Assembly: GCA_964017065.1 (NCBI GenBank)
Contig: OZ024783.1
Coordinates: forward strand, 15,980,902 to 16,044,901
Direction: 5' to 3'
From: Haliclona indistincta
Taxonomy: Eukaryota > Porifera > Demospongiae > Haplosclerida > Chalinidae
Length of the DNA: 64,000 bases
The translations under genes and the position numbers were made by a program. Shown here piece after piece: positions 1 to 11,900 of this stretch. The notes beneath the pieces were generated by a model that was not told the DNA's origin, ran no database searches, and was given only the letters and a program-made list of their open reading frames with translations. Position 1 is the first letter of the stretch. Every line of letters starts with the position of its first letter.

Positions 1-95
1 ACGTCCCCACGCTGAGAGACGTGACCTACACAGCATCAATGTGTGTAGTATATGAATTGATAACCATATTAACCAATACTGAATTAAATTATCCT

Positions 96-255
96 TTACC
101 CTTTAAATTATCTTGCTGGAGTTTTAACCTTGTAAATGCTTATTTGAATTCTTCAATTTGGCTTAATTTCGGAATATTTTAGCACTTTTTGATAAAGTTA
201 TGGTGTCTGAAGTACGTATGACGTGAAATGGCGTCATTAGGGGTTAAAGGGTGTA
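96..255. mobile_element. internally deleted, decayed piggyBac-like MITE
   Basis: Both ends match the TTAA-flanked element at 8943-9533: the left end has CCCTTTAAATTATC and an AACCTTGTAAATGC segment, and the right end has GGGGTTAAAGGG preceded by ATAAAGTTATGGTGT. The middle about 400 bp is missing and the flanking TTAA is no longer intact. Confidence 0.6.
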
Positions 256-275
256 TGGATTCTGCAATAATATTT

Positions 276-411
276 ATTATGTGATAGATTGTAAATAAGT
301 GATCTCCTGTTCAAGATTCAACTCTTGATCTAAGCATCTATGCAATTATGTGATAGATTGTAAATAAGTGATCTCCTGTTCAAGTTTCAACTCTTGATCT
401 AAGCATCTATA
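276..411. repeat. two-copy 68-bp tandem duplication
   Basis: The segment from ATTATGTGATAG to AAGCATCTAT occurs twice in direct tandem with one base difference (AAGATTC versus AAGTTTC). It ends at a perfect palindrome. Confidence 0.85.
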
Positions 412-436
412 CCATTACCATGCATGGTAATGGTAT
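409..436. repeat. 28-bp perfect palindrome
   Basis: The core ACCATTACCATG is followed directly by its reverse complement, with two more matched bases on each side. It lies next to the insertion point of the poly(A)-tailed retrocopy. Confidence 0.8.
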
Positions 437-448
437 TATTGTACATTG

Positions 449-708
449 AAAAGAGGGATACATCCTACAGTGCCACAATGAACTGGCTTCGTTGCACGAT
501 TACATTTTCCCTGTTGCGATCGGCTGTTCAATGTATCCGTGGTGCCCGTTCCGCTTATCACAGACCGGATACGAGCACTAACGTGGATTATGCTTTGTCT
601 TTGTCTAACTTTGTTAACTGAACTATTTTTGTCTATTTTTTCACTGCCCTATTTTGTTGGTTCCACTGCTTTATTTTGAGGAATAATAAAGAGACTAAAA
701 AAAAAAAA
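449..708 (+). mobile_element. poly(A)-tailed retrocopy related to the 3' LTR of the gypsy element at 14.6-20.1 kb
   Basis: The insert is bounded by a 13-bp direct repeat, TTATTGTACATTG, at 436-448 and 709-721. It ends with AATAAAGAGACT and twelve A residues, the hallmark of LINE-type reverse transcription of an RNA. It holds a plus-strand frame (ATG at 478, stop at 619) whose peptide LLRSAVQCIRGARS matches LLRSAIRCLRGSRS encoded at 19952-19993 by mostly synonymous codons. Both frames end at TGA followed by ACTATTTTT. I infer that the source RNA ran roughly from the start site to the poly(A) site within an LTR. Whether the peptide is made is unknown. Confidence 0.65.
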
Positions 709-721
709 TTATTGTACATTG

Positions 722-1161
722 TCTACCAAGGACACAGTATTTTTCATCGTAGGGATTTTGAGTCCAGTACGCACAATGTGAATTAACATACAATACATAA
801 TTTGACTCACTGTATTATTGCACATGTGTGTACATGGTGTGTAGCCTGAGGTGTGTATGTGATGCATATTTTTCACATGAGGTAAGAAGGTGTTACCATA
901 TCCCAGCTAGTGTAAACAGCACATTTAGACCTGTTTGTCACTCAATAGTGTTATTCATTGATCTAGTTAGTGTACACTCACTAACTAACGTATCCTGTGT
1001 ACCACTGACATGTCAGGTAACATGCGTGCCGAACGTGTACGTCCCACGCTGAAAACCTGATCTTGCATAGTAAACAATAATATGTACACTATAGCGTGTA
1101 TTGTCATGTGGTTCTGATGACTAAATTTGTAGTTCATCAATGCCGCCACGTCATGGTTATA
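722..1161. other. non-coding, nothing recognised
   Basis: AT-rich sequence without a convincing exon, repeat or RNA gene; only short frames by chance. Confidence 0.5.
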
Positions 1162-1520
1162 TACAGTGGAACCTCTCTTGACGGGCACTGGTCCTAACTT
1201 GTAAAGCGCATTCTTATAATTGCACAAGCTGACAGTGTCTTTACTGGTATGTAGCACGACAACCCGCCTCTGTCACTGGATCATCGTGCCCGGCCGACTT
1301 TTTTTTAGGTCAAGTCATGGTCAGTCTCCCCCCACTATGCTATGTAACTTCCTTGCCCATGCTATAATTATTTTTCAACCGTTCGCATTATGGAAATTAC
1401 AGAATAGACGGTGGTGCCTTTGACACGCCCACACAGAGTGCTACAACTCTTGAAATTTGCTGATGTACAAACAAACCTCCATGTAACCCAACTTGTCCGC
1501 TATAGAGAGGTTCCACTATA
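1162..1520. mobile_element. TA-flanked MITE (mariner-like ends)
   Basis: The left end TACAGTGGAACCTCTCT is matched by inverted AGAGAGGTTCCACTATA at the right, with TA at both borders and one terminal mismatch. About 360 bp, no transposase. Ends of this kind are typical of Tc1/mariner-derived MITEs. Confidence 0.6.
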
Positions 1521-2775
1521 GTGCAAATTTTAGCCGCTTCTGCACTTCTGAGCAAGTTAAATAAGACAGACAAGGAATAAACTAAGTGGTTGTTCATGCC
1601 TCTATTTTCCACTGAATGATAATAATAACTTTCATGTTTTAATGTGTTCTTGGTTTTATCTTCTTTCTCTATAACACAGAATGGCGGCTGCAGCAGCAGT
1701 AACAACAGAGGAACAGAGCACATGATCACTGAACAGCTCATTTGTTGTCATCAAACTATTCCTATGTCACACACACGAACATGTACTGAATTCAGTGAAC
1801 TGTAAAACTAGCAATAATTCGAAGAGAAATTCAAATACCAACTGTACTCATGTATTTTTTGCTATGTTGAATATTGTTTCAGTATGGGAAAGTGTTCTAT
1901 GGCGAACATGTCCATATATGGTCATGAATGTGCTCAGTGGGTTTGTGGAGGACCTTAATTAGTCAAAATTGGAAAAACGCCGTAGCAATGAGTAGGGTCA
2001 ATAACTAGCTTAATGTAGCGAGAAGACAGTTATGTAATCTGTTACACGATCAATAACCATGCTATGTAAGTACTTGGTCACGTACGTGCCCGCAAAATTC
2101 TTCGTAAGCTGCAGCATTATTACCAGAGAAAGAAAAACCACATTTCCAGAAGCAGTTAGTTGGTGCTCCGCTCCATATTTTAATACTTATTCAAAAGTAT
2201 TAATTTTGGTATAAAGTACTGATACATAATACATAGCTCAATGTATATATCGTGGAGTGTACGTACTTCACTCACCCACCTCACTTAGTGATGCCTTATA
2301 CATTATTGTACACACTAAATACATATCGTATCACATCATAGGATGTGGACTAAGATCAGAACATGAGAGGGCATATGACATGCACGAAACCATTATAGAG
2401 AAACCTGTTGATGAGACGATCTTAAAAATGTGTTCCTGGAGTCTAATTGAGATTTGAATGCACTATGTACACTGAGATAGAGCCTGCTTGATATCACTCA
2501 TGATTTGATACCTATCAAGGCAGTGATGCTCTGCTCCATTAGCTAGCTGCTATGGTCCTGAGCTGGCTAAACTATGAGGCTCATTGGTTACCAGCTCATG
2601 CCCAATCCAAGTGATATCAAAATGACGTCATGCTTGATTGAGTGATCTCAAAGATGATCAAATTTTTCGCTAAACTATGAAAATTACAGTTCACTGTAGA
2701 CACTTGTGTTCAGTTCTACTTAGTCTGTAACTTTCTCTGTGTAGCGGTTGAGTAAGGCACTTTAGAATCGTGAAT
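1521..2775. other. 3' flank of CEP162-like gene, nothing recognised
   Basis: AT-rich intergenic sequence downstream of the CEP162-like stop. No exon, repeat family member or RNA gene could be supported. Confidence 0.45.
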
Positions 2776-2781
2776 TTTATT
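2776..2781 (-). terminator. poly(A) signal of CEP162-like gene
   Basis: AATAAA on the minus strand, about 67 nt downstream of the stop codon, with TTCATAATAAAATTC around it. This fits a short 3' UTR. Confidence 0.55.
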
Positions 2782-2847
2782 ATGAATAAAAAGTACAGCA
2801 ATCTTAGTGTACCTAACTATACAAAGGTCCACTGGTGATGTAAGACG

Positions 2848-2964
2848 CTAGTCTTTCTCTCCTATCTCCTGCAATGCTGTTAGTGTAGCCATGATGGCAT
2901 CCAGCTCCTGACGATACTGCAGCACTTGGTTCTCCTTGGACTGCAGCTGTTTAGTGTAGTGATC
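2848..2964 (-). CDS. CEP162-like terminal exon 13
   Basis: 117 nt including the TAG stop at 2848-2850; acceptor CTGTGCTAG, phase 0. It encodes the C-terminal 38 residues, with YRQELDAIMATLTALQ; CEP162 proteins end with a comparable ELD-anchored helix. A poly(A) signal follows about 67 nt downstream. Confidence 0.75.
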   Translation of the reverse strand, partial: DHYTKQLQSKENQVLQYRQELDAIMATLTALQEIGEKD

Positions 2965-5900
2965 CTAGCACAGGAGCAAAAAAAGATTAGGTGACTCGGG
3001 CTGAGGTGACTGAAAAAAATTATTCGCATCAAAACTTTTACACCAGAAAAGAAAAACCAATACATTAACAAAAGTAGAGCACATGATCGAGGCATGCTGT
3101 ATACGTAGAAATTTTCGCGGGGGATTTAATTTCGAGGGGACCATTCATCAACGAAAATTAAACACTCGAATATTAAAAATTCTTGAAATTAAATGTGCTT
3201 CCCACAAAATATTTTACCTCAAAAATTTCTATGTATACGGTATTTTGTACTATCATCTCAGCATTTTTGGTATGTTCCCTTGCACAACTAACCTCCACAT
3301 CTTTTGTCATCAGTTCGTGGTGTCCATTATGAGGTGGTTCTCTAGCACGGCTACAATACTCAGTCAACCTACAACACACACACATCATCAAAAATTTATT
3401 AAACATTGCTCTCTAAATGAGAATTTTTTTGTAATAGAGCACAAAAATTATCAATTTTAGTCATTCGAAAATTTTACATAACAAAAATTATGTTTATGTG
3501 ACCTTGTCTCCAACTGTCCAATCTTAGTCAACAGTGTAGTGTAGTGAACCATCTCCTGCGCATACAAAGGAACATATTTATGCTACACAAAGCAGGCAAT
3601 ACACTCTAGAATATTTGATATCGATCTCAAGACATCAATCTACGTATTGCATAATTTGTATTACAATTTGGAAGAAAAAAATCAAAAGCTTGAAAAAAAT
3701 CTCAAGTTTTTTATCTATTATTATTATTATTAACAGAACAATGAAACACAACAGAATACAGAAGAATGATAATAAAATGCTTTTATTTATTTTATTAATT
3801 TTTATTTTTTTGTAATGCAGCAAACGACCATGCAGACTCACTGGTGTGTGGTGTCGTTTAGCCTCCAGTAGCTCATCAGTGAGCAGCTTCACTTGTCTCT
3901 CCAACTCCTCTTCCTTCTCCCTTGCAGTGATCAGGCTGCTCTTCTCCACAGTGGCTAAAGCTAACTTGTCCTGCAGCAGCTTAATAGCGGCCTACAGCAA
4001 TACACAATAACACCACATTCAGACACTGTACATAAGTTTTGAGAATAGTAGATGATAAAACATTTTGTGAATAAATTTTGTTGCAATACAGAGTAAAGGA
4101 GCTGGCAGCCATTACACCACCGCTGATAACAAGCAAGACCTTGCACCCAAACAAGTCCATGGTAAATACAGCGAATAGGCTAAAAACAAGTTCAGTGAGT
4201 CCTAAGGTGATAAATTTTGTTCTCTAGCTTAGCATTTAGACTTACAAAACACGCGTAAAAGTATAGACATGATTTTATATCACCTAAAATTTTCCTTTTT
4301 ATTACACGCATTGATCGATTTTCATATGTTACTACTCTCTCACCTCTTTAGCTTCCAGGCGTGACTGCAATCTCACCACATCAGTGTGCAGGTTGTGCCG
4401 AGCATATCGAGCCACCAGCTCACCCATCGCCTGGTTATGCTGCTCCTGTAGCGCAGCCATTTTGAGCTCAGCCTCCTCCAGCAGCTGACTGTGGCTCCTC
4501 TCAAGCTCAGACACCTTAGACTGCAACTCAGACCTCATCTCCTCATTAGCAGAGCAAACCTGATTCAACTAAGCAATGGAAACATGATATCACAAACAAT
4601 GAAATGTCACTGCCTACTAGCTAGGGCAGAGTGGAACCAGTATTATAATTCTTATCACCGTACCTGTTTCTTTAGTTCTTGATTCTCTGTTGTAAGTTCC
4701 ATGAGTTGAGTATCTTGTGATGGAGACAGTGTTACACCAGATCCTCGTGCATGCTTGGTGGATAATTTCTCCTTCAGTGACCGAATATGATCCTCATAAA
4801 GTGTCTGAAATTGAAAACAAAAGCACATGTATAACAGCTACAAGTTCAATTTTCAGCATTATATTTTTCCACGTTTATATTATCTCAATAGAAATCCCAT
4901 ATGCCCAAGAAGACTTAGTATGTTAAATTTTCACTGTTTAAGTTATTGATTTTTAACATGCACACAATATAACATTAGCTCACCTCCATGTTACGGTATT
5001 TATCCTGCAGTACGTTCATCCGCTGACTGTAGTCATTCTCTTTGCTGGCTACCTCCTCCTCCAGCCTCCTGACCTGAGCTGCTAGCAGTGACTCCACAGC
5101 CTTCTTCTCTCTGGTATCACCACGACTCACACCTACATGTTCATACATGTGTTTGACGATTTTCTCTACAATCTTGTGTGAGTTACATAAGTGCATGATA
5201 GGCTTATTCAAAAAACAATCAAAGCTGTGCCGCAGGTTATTGTTTGATTTTCACACGATAGAGTGAATGACAGATACCACAAACTGGTTTTGATTTTGCA
5301 GTCACAAGTGCAATGCGTTCTTATCTTACTAGTTCCAATGGTTCTCTTCTCTCCTGAAGTGCTACGAGTGATCTTCTCTTCGCTTCTCCTCAGCGCCTCC
5401 TTTAGTTGCTGTATCTCATTTGTGAGCTCTCTCACTCTCCGTCCCTCAGCTAATGACGGCTTGCCGCCTCTACCTCCACCTCTCTGGGATGAGACCTAGT
5501 TGGAGATTGAAAGTAAATGCCAATAATAAAGGAAAAATGTGTTTGCTGTACCTGCATGCACAGGTTAGGTTTACAAATTGACACAAGGAACCATTCTATT
5601 TTGTTTTTAACTGGAAGTCAATAATTTACACAGCAATACAGAAATACAGCAATACAGAAAATGTTTGTATTTGGTCCATTGGCGCAATGTAGTGCAAGCT
5701 ACTACCGTATATAGTGGGAAATTTTCGCGGGAGACAACTTTCGTGAATGTATGAGAAAGAGCATTTCGTGAATGATATTTTTGCGAATCAGTGCCATTGC
5801 CCTATCTTTGTCAACAAAACAAGACATTCACGGACAATATTTTCGCAAATAACCTGTAATTCGCAAAATTTTTCCCGCGAACAATTCCCGCTATACGGCA

Positions 5901-8900
5901 TAAACCCTCATACGTAAACAGGAGCTACACTTGGTACTCTACCTCAAATTCATGTGAGAAAAAGAAAAATATTGTGGTATACTTACCTGTATCTTGTCAA
6001 TCTGTTGCTGCAGCCTGTTCCTTGTCTCTCTCAGTGCTAAGACCTCTTGGTGAGCAGCCTCACACTCCTCTCTCCTCTCTCTCACTTCTCCACGGAGAGC
6101 AGCTACTTCATGTGAATGCTTTTCCCTCAGTGAAGCAGCCTCACCCCTCCACACTCTCCCTTCTTCCACAGCCACCTCACACTGTTGCTGTAGTGTAGTC
6201 ACATGCTCAGTGAGCTCTTCAACCTGACCTATATTATACCAAGATATCATTCCTTAAGTCAGCATTATAATGGTATATGCACACAGTAATAACTGATAAA
6301 AAAGCGTAAAAATAACAATGAAGAGAATACCAAGACACAAAGAAGCTTTTCAACCTTCCATGAAAGAAATCGAGACAAAAACTTGATTTATCAGATTTTA
6401 TAATGGGATGTGTGAATTCATCAGTCACAAGGGATGTTTCGCAAAAAGGCAAGATTGAGATTGAGCATTATTGATTTATTAATTCCAGAGGCCCATATTA
6501 TTACGTATTAGCAATGCAAGTCAGTGTGTCTTAGTAATGGCACACAGTGAGTGTCTAATGATTGTCACACACTGACTCTGGAGTTGTTGGCACTCTGTCT
6601 GCACTAGCTCAAAAGCCTCATCATACTCCTCTCGACCACTTCCTCCCTCCTGAGCATTCCTCACTCCCCTCAGCTGATCACTCAGCTGCTCAATAGTGTT
6701 CCTGTGGATAATACAACAGTATAACACCTGTGAAACACAACACAAATGTTGATACAACATGTACAACACTTTGTTTTGATAACATTATGCAAGTCAGTTT
6801 CAAAACTAAGTATTTTGGTAAAGTGTGATATTCACAACAGACATCAGAGCGTAACAATTTACTATACAACAGTACGCAAGTTAGAGGGAAGTCAGTATAC
6901 CTCGTATGGCGGCACACTGGCTATGCACACAAAACCTATAAGGATCAAGAGTATATCTCACCTTGCTTGAGCAAGCTCTGATGTGTGGCGCTCTTTCTCC
7001 TCTGTCATTCTCTTGTGTAGCTCTCTCATGTCTTGCCTCTCCCTTGTTAGCTCAGAATACAGCCTCTCATTCTCCTGTGTCAAATAAGATAGAGGGAAAA
7101 TTTAAACACCGAAACAGTGAATTGAAATCAAAAATTTGAGCGTATGTACATAACTCTCTGCATGAGTGTTATACGACCTCGTATATACTGTGTAACAGCT
7201 GCAATCAAGACCTGTGTATGTGTGTTATTTGTATGTAACAGTATGTTGGTTGAGTAACTCATTCATTGTCAATACGTAACTATATCAGTTGATTTTTAAC
7301 AGGATTTAGATTTAGCTATGGCTGGTACCAATTTACAAACAGAATGGATAATACCAGAGGTATTTTAAATTATACAGTGCAATCTTAGCTGGCTACTGAA
7401 TGACAGAGAACTTAGAGCACAGCGACATAATGGAAAGTGCATGAGCTTTATATAAAATATCATGATCTATAATAATAAATGGAATCATGCATGTTCCAAA
7501 CACTACATTCAGACTTTGACACTTAAAGGATGTTGTCATTAACAAACAGTAAAATCACTTGAACAAGAGTAGCTTTGTTGCTAATACTTCTGTCAATCTC
7601 CACACACTCTCAGTTCAATGTCCTCAGTGGTGGTCTCACTGAGTGTCCTGTTAAACCATAGCATGTTGGGGTGGGTAGAGCAGTGAGCCTCCACACCAGT
7701 ACATTGCTGTCCTCAAGATAAACTGCAATCACAGCATTATCACCAGTCTCACAGTAGTAGTAGTCACTACAAACAAACGGAGGAATGGTTGACTCCTCCT
7801 ACTAGTACTGAAGGGAAAAATATTCAAGTGGTGTCGTGTTGTTCAAAAAGAAGGATATTGGTCAGTAAAAGTTCACCCCATTTCTGAATCAGAGACAATT
7901 CGGAGGATAATGCTGTCTTTGCTTGGTGCTTCTACTTGTATGTCCCATGCTGCCTAGCTAATAATTTCTATCATTCACTAACACTCTGCTAGAATCATCA
8001 TATTAAAAATGTTGATGCAATACATTAATTTTCTCAAAACTTGAATTTTATGTAAGGTGACGTTTTGCATTCTTGTATAGCATATTCAAACATTACTTTC
8101 AACAAATGTATCCCAGCTATTGCTACATGAAAGTGAGTGCTTAACAAAAGAGATATTTATAGACAAAATGCATAATAATTATATCGTTTTGCAATCGTTT
8201 TGCAAACCACAAAGTGCAGTCTTTGCTCTGACTGGATATGCAACACTATTTGTTCAGCTAAACCAACAAGCGCGATGCTATAAGTGTTGTTTCAGTTGCT
8301 TGCTCGTGAGTGGTGGTGGTATCCCGTAACCTTAACGTATGCCCGCAATGTCAACTATCAACTTTAAACATAAACATGCAGCCGAACATCAACTTTTAAA
8401 CATAAACATGTGAAGTGTGTCTTAGCTGACGTTATGTGTTCGTACATGACCAACATGCATACAAGTATGATGGTAATGTAAATATTATTTCCAACAAACA
8501 TCGCAAAACATATAGCAAGACACATTATAATGTGTACTTAAAATATAGATTTACACATTACTGTACATGCATGCATAATGTAAAGAAGATAGAAATGAAA
8601 GCGGTTATGTGCAGGAACACATCTATTGCGGATTAGCAGTGCACCTCCGGATATTTTCAGTAGCCGTTCACGTAGTGCAATACATGCATGTGAGCGCGCT
8701 AAAGCATGGACAAAACAGTACAAGAACTGTATTATAGCTGCTTTCTAGCGTCATTCACAAGTTCTCTGATCCTCTCAGCTAGTTGATTGGCTGCGTCAAT
8801 TATTTTTTGATTAGAAATTTTGTCTATGACAAACAAAAACACACAAGATGACGTGGTGCATGCTATCAATCATATCATGTTCAATCATTAAAGGTATGAA

Positions 8901-11900
8901 TTTGCAAGAATCGTCTCACGATGTGTGATCTGTGGGGTTTAACCCTTTAACCCCTATTGTCGCCTTTTGGCGACATACATACTTCAGACACCATAACTTT
9001 ATGAAAAAGTGCTAAAATATCCCAAAATTGAGCCAAATTGAAGAATACAAATAACCGCAAAAAATTGACCGGTTTTCGGCGCGCCCCCTGCGCCAAACGT
9101 ATTGGCTTCGGCATTTCTATGGCTTCAATGCAAATTTCACAACATTTTAAGAAAAACAAAATGGCTGCCAAGAAAATTTGGACATTTTATGGCTTCAGGG
9201 TGCTCGGAAACACATTTTCGTGCATTCTCTATGATCTGGACTACATTTTGCACTCACCAAAACCACTGCTAGTTGTGTGTACTTTTCAGTATCCAGCCCC
9301 AAAGCACTAACTTTGAGGAAAATTTGACGAGGTCGTTGCACTTTATCGGCTTCACTTTCGAAGTGGGAGGGGCATATCGACTGACTTGAGTGTGGGCAAT
9401 TGCGGCTACTCACTGGCGTAAAAGGACACAAATTTGAGACCAGTAGCACAAAAGACACACGAGATATTCACAAGAGAAGTGGTCAGCATTTACGAGGTTA
9501 AAATTTCAGCAAGATAATTTAGTAATTAAAGGGTTAATTGCATTCCTAAGTGGAACATAAATATTATTGGACCACAGCTAAGCAATGTTCACAAATCAGG
9601 TAGCATAGCTGCAGGTCTTTATAGCTCACAATGGATCCTGCCACACAGTGCAGAATACAGTTCTGTGTGAGAAGTTGTACAGAATACTTTTTACAAGCTC
9701 ACATGTCCTTGCTCATTAATAAAGCCTGCTGTTGCTATGGTCGGTTAGACAGCACATCCAATCAGAGTTTGAAGTGAATTGAAACTGGATTGGATGTGGG
9801 TGTGGTCACAAACACATGACGTGCGGCTAGTACAGTGCTAAAAAAGAAAGCCCTGGTCCACGCTCGGGCGGAGAAAGGGCGCAAAACACACAGACTAGCA
9901 ATGATACGTGGTAAGACCAGTTTTCTGGTTGTTTAGGAAGCTGTTGCTTATGTTACATGACACGATCGACACCATGCATGCAGCAATTCGATCTAATAGC
10001 GACCAGTACAGACACACGGTAAGCATATCGATGCAGTTGGATCCGATCTTTAGCTAATGCGCATTAAACCAGTTATGTAGTGCGGACGAGCCTTAATAAT
10101 GTATGCAGCTACAGTCACCCAAATGTCAATGTGTACAATAACTTGTAGAGACTTCTACAATACAGTTCACATAACTCTATAACAAAGGATATCATACTGT
10201 GACGATTGCAATAATCAAATTAGCTAGATTAGGCAGTATGGTCTTGCATACTATCTATAGCGTACAAAAAGTTCGATCACTTGAAGAGGGGTGTCTTCAT
10301 CAGCAAGGTCTTGATCTCCACACACCCTCAGTTCAATGTCCTCAGTGGTGGTCTCACTGAGTGTCTTGTTGAACCATGGCATGTTGGGATGAGCATTACA
10401 GCAGGGAGCCTCCTCACCAGGACATTGCTGTCCATCCCACAATGTATCATTGGAGAAAAGAACATAATCACAGCAAGTGTTATCATTGTCACCAGTCTCA
10501 CAGTAGTAGTCACTACCAACGAATGGAGGAGGAATCTTACTATTACCATCGTTACAAGGACAATTCGCTCTTTCACCACTAGAATATACTAAGTTCGCAC
10601 CAACCGCATAAGACCAGATGTGTTTGCGAGGAGCACTACTGTATGTGATGGATGCACCATCAACATAGATACCATCAGTAGTAACAGACGCCGGATTGAG
10701 GTAATAAGGATCAAAAGCACCCGGTGTACCAAACTGATAGCCTCGTAGTTGTCCACACACTTGAGAGTAGCTCAGTCCTAGTGTGGAGAACACTGTGCTC
10801 TGACATCCTTCACCAGGTTGTGTTGTTACATTAAAATCCATTCTGCCACAGAGAGTCAGTCCTGAGAGGGTCTGCTGTGTCAGTCCCTGAGGGCAGGTGG
10901 CACCAGACTGTGACATGTTGACGTAGGCCACTCTCGTCCAGCCTCCTTCTCCTCCACAGTTGGTCCCCTCCATGTCACAGTAGACCTGCACTAGTGAGCC
11001 ATTGGGAGCAGTTATCTGGTAGTAGCCTGAGGGAGCTGATGGGAAGCAGTGAAGAATCTCCTGACAAGATCTGTTCCTGGGAGGGTGGCAACCTGGAGGA
11101 CCCAGCTGCTGCTGGACCAGCTTGAGGGTCTCTATCAGCTGTTTATCATGCAGTGGGTCATACTGACCACACTCAGAGAATTCGTCACTTGTGTACTCAT
11201 AGATGGCTGGAGTTATTCCACTGACACCATTAGCCAGCAGAAAGCAGTAGAAGAACAACATACAGACCGGTTTAACTGCAATCATTATGAATGCTGAATA
11301 TAACGCAAAGTGTTTTCTGATCTTTAAAAGCAGCTATTAAATAGAACCAAGGGCGTATAGAGAGAAGAGAGGGAATGCAACGCATACTGACATAGATAGA
11401 ATTCGTTATTGTTATATAAAAATTTACGCCCACGCAGATGTGACATCACTCAAAATTCATTACACGTGGACACGTCATACAGCGCATGTTTAACTGCATT
11501 CAAACTCATCTAGGTGTGCTCCATGGAAACCCAACCTATCGACATGAAGCTGTAGATACTGGTTACCAACCATGTTGCGTGTCACTGATGGCGTTGGCAG
11601 AGACACAGGTAAATGAATCTATTGTCTATTGTTGACGCTGTCGCTTCCTGCTGATTGGCTGCAGAGCATTTGACAAGCAACAAGCGACAATGTATTGAAG
11701 CTAATTTTCGAGTGCATAAGTGAACATAACTCGGCAACTAAAGCTGATATCGAAAAAAGGATCCATCTGTCCGTAGATAACTAAGCTGTATAGCTGCATG
11801 CCAAAGTCTAGTCATGTTACAGAATGCCCACAATGAGATTTTCGATTTCGTAGTCAACGAAACTACTCGTTGCTTCGTGCACTTCGTAACGCACTATGGT

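Larger units (their letters stand above)
8191..11340. repeat. segmental duplication, copy 1 (contains fibrinogen-related gene at 10251)
   Basis: From GCAATCGTTTTGCAAACCAC onward the sequence is repeated at high identity from 11911, offset about 3.7 kb. The unit includes spacer, 3' flank and the coding region. Copy 1 carries an extra 595 bp: a TTAA-flanked MITE. Confidence 0.8.

Noticed and set aside
1540..1580. Minus-strand LLRSA motif similar to the LTR peptide
   Set aside because: Only five residues match, with no flanking similarity; chance.
8947..9171. Peptide-like frames at 8.9-9.3 kb and 41.2-41.5 kb on both strands
   Set aside because: They lie within the TTAA-flanked MITE copies; no match to transposase and no consistent frame.
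10281..10592. Plus-strand frames opposite each fibrinogen-related gene
   Set aside because: The same antisense frames recur under each copy because the coding strand is conserved; the minus-strand protein with signal peptide and cysteine pattern explains the conservation.
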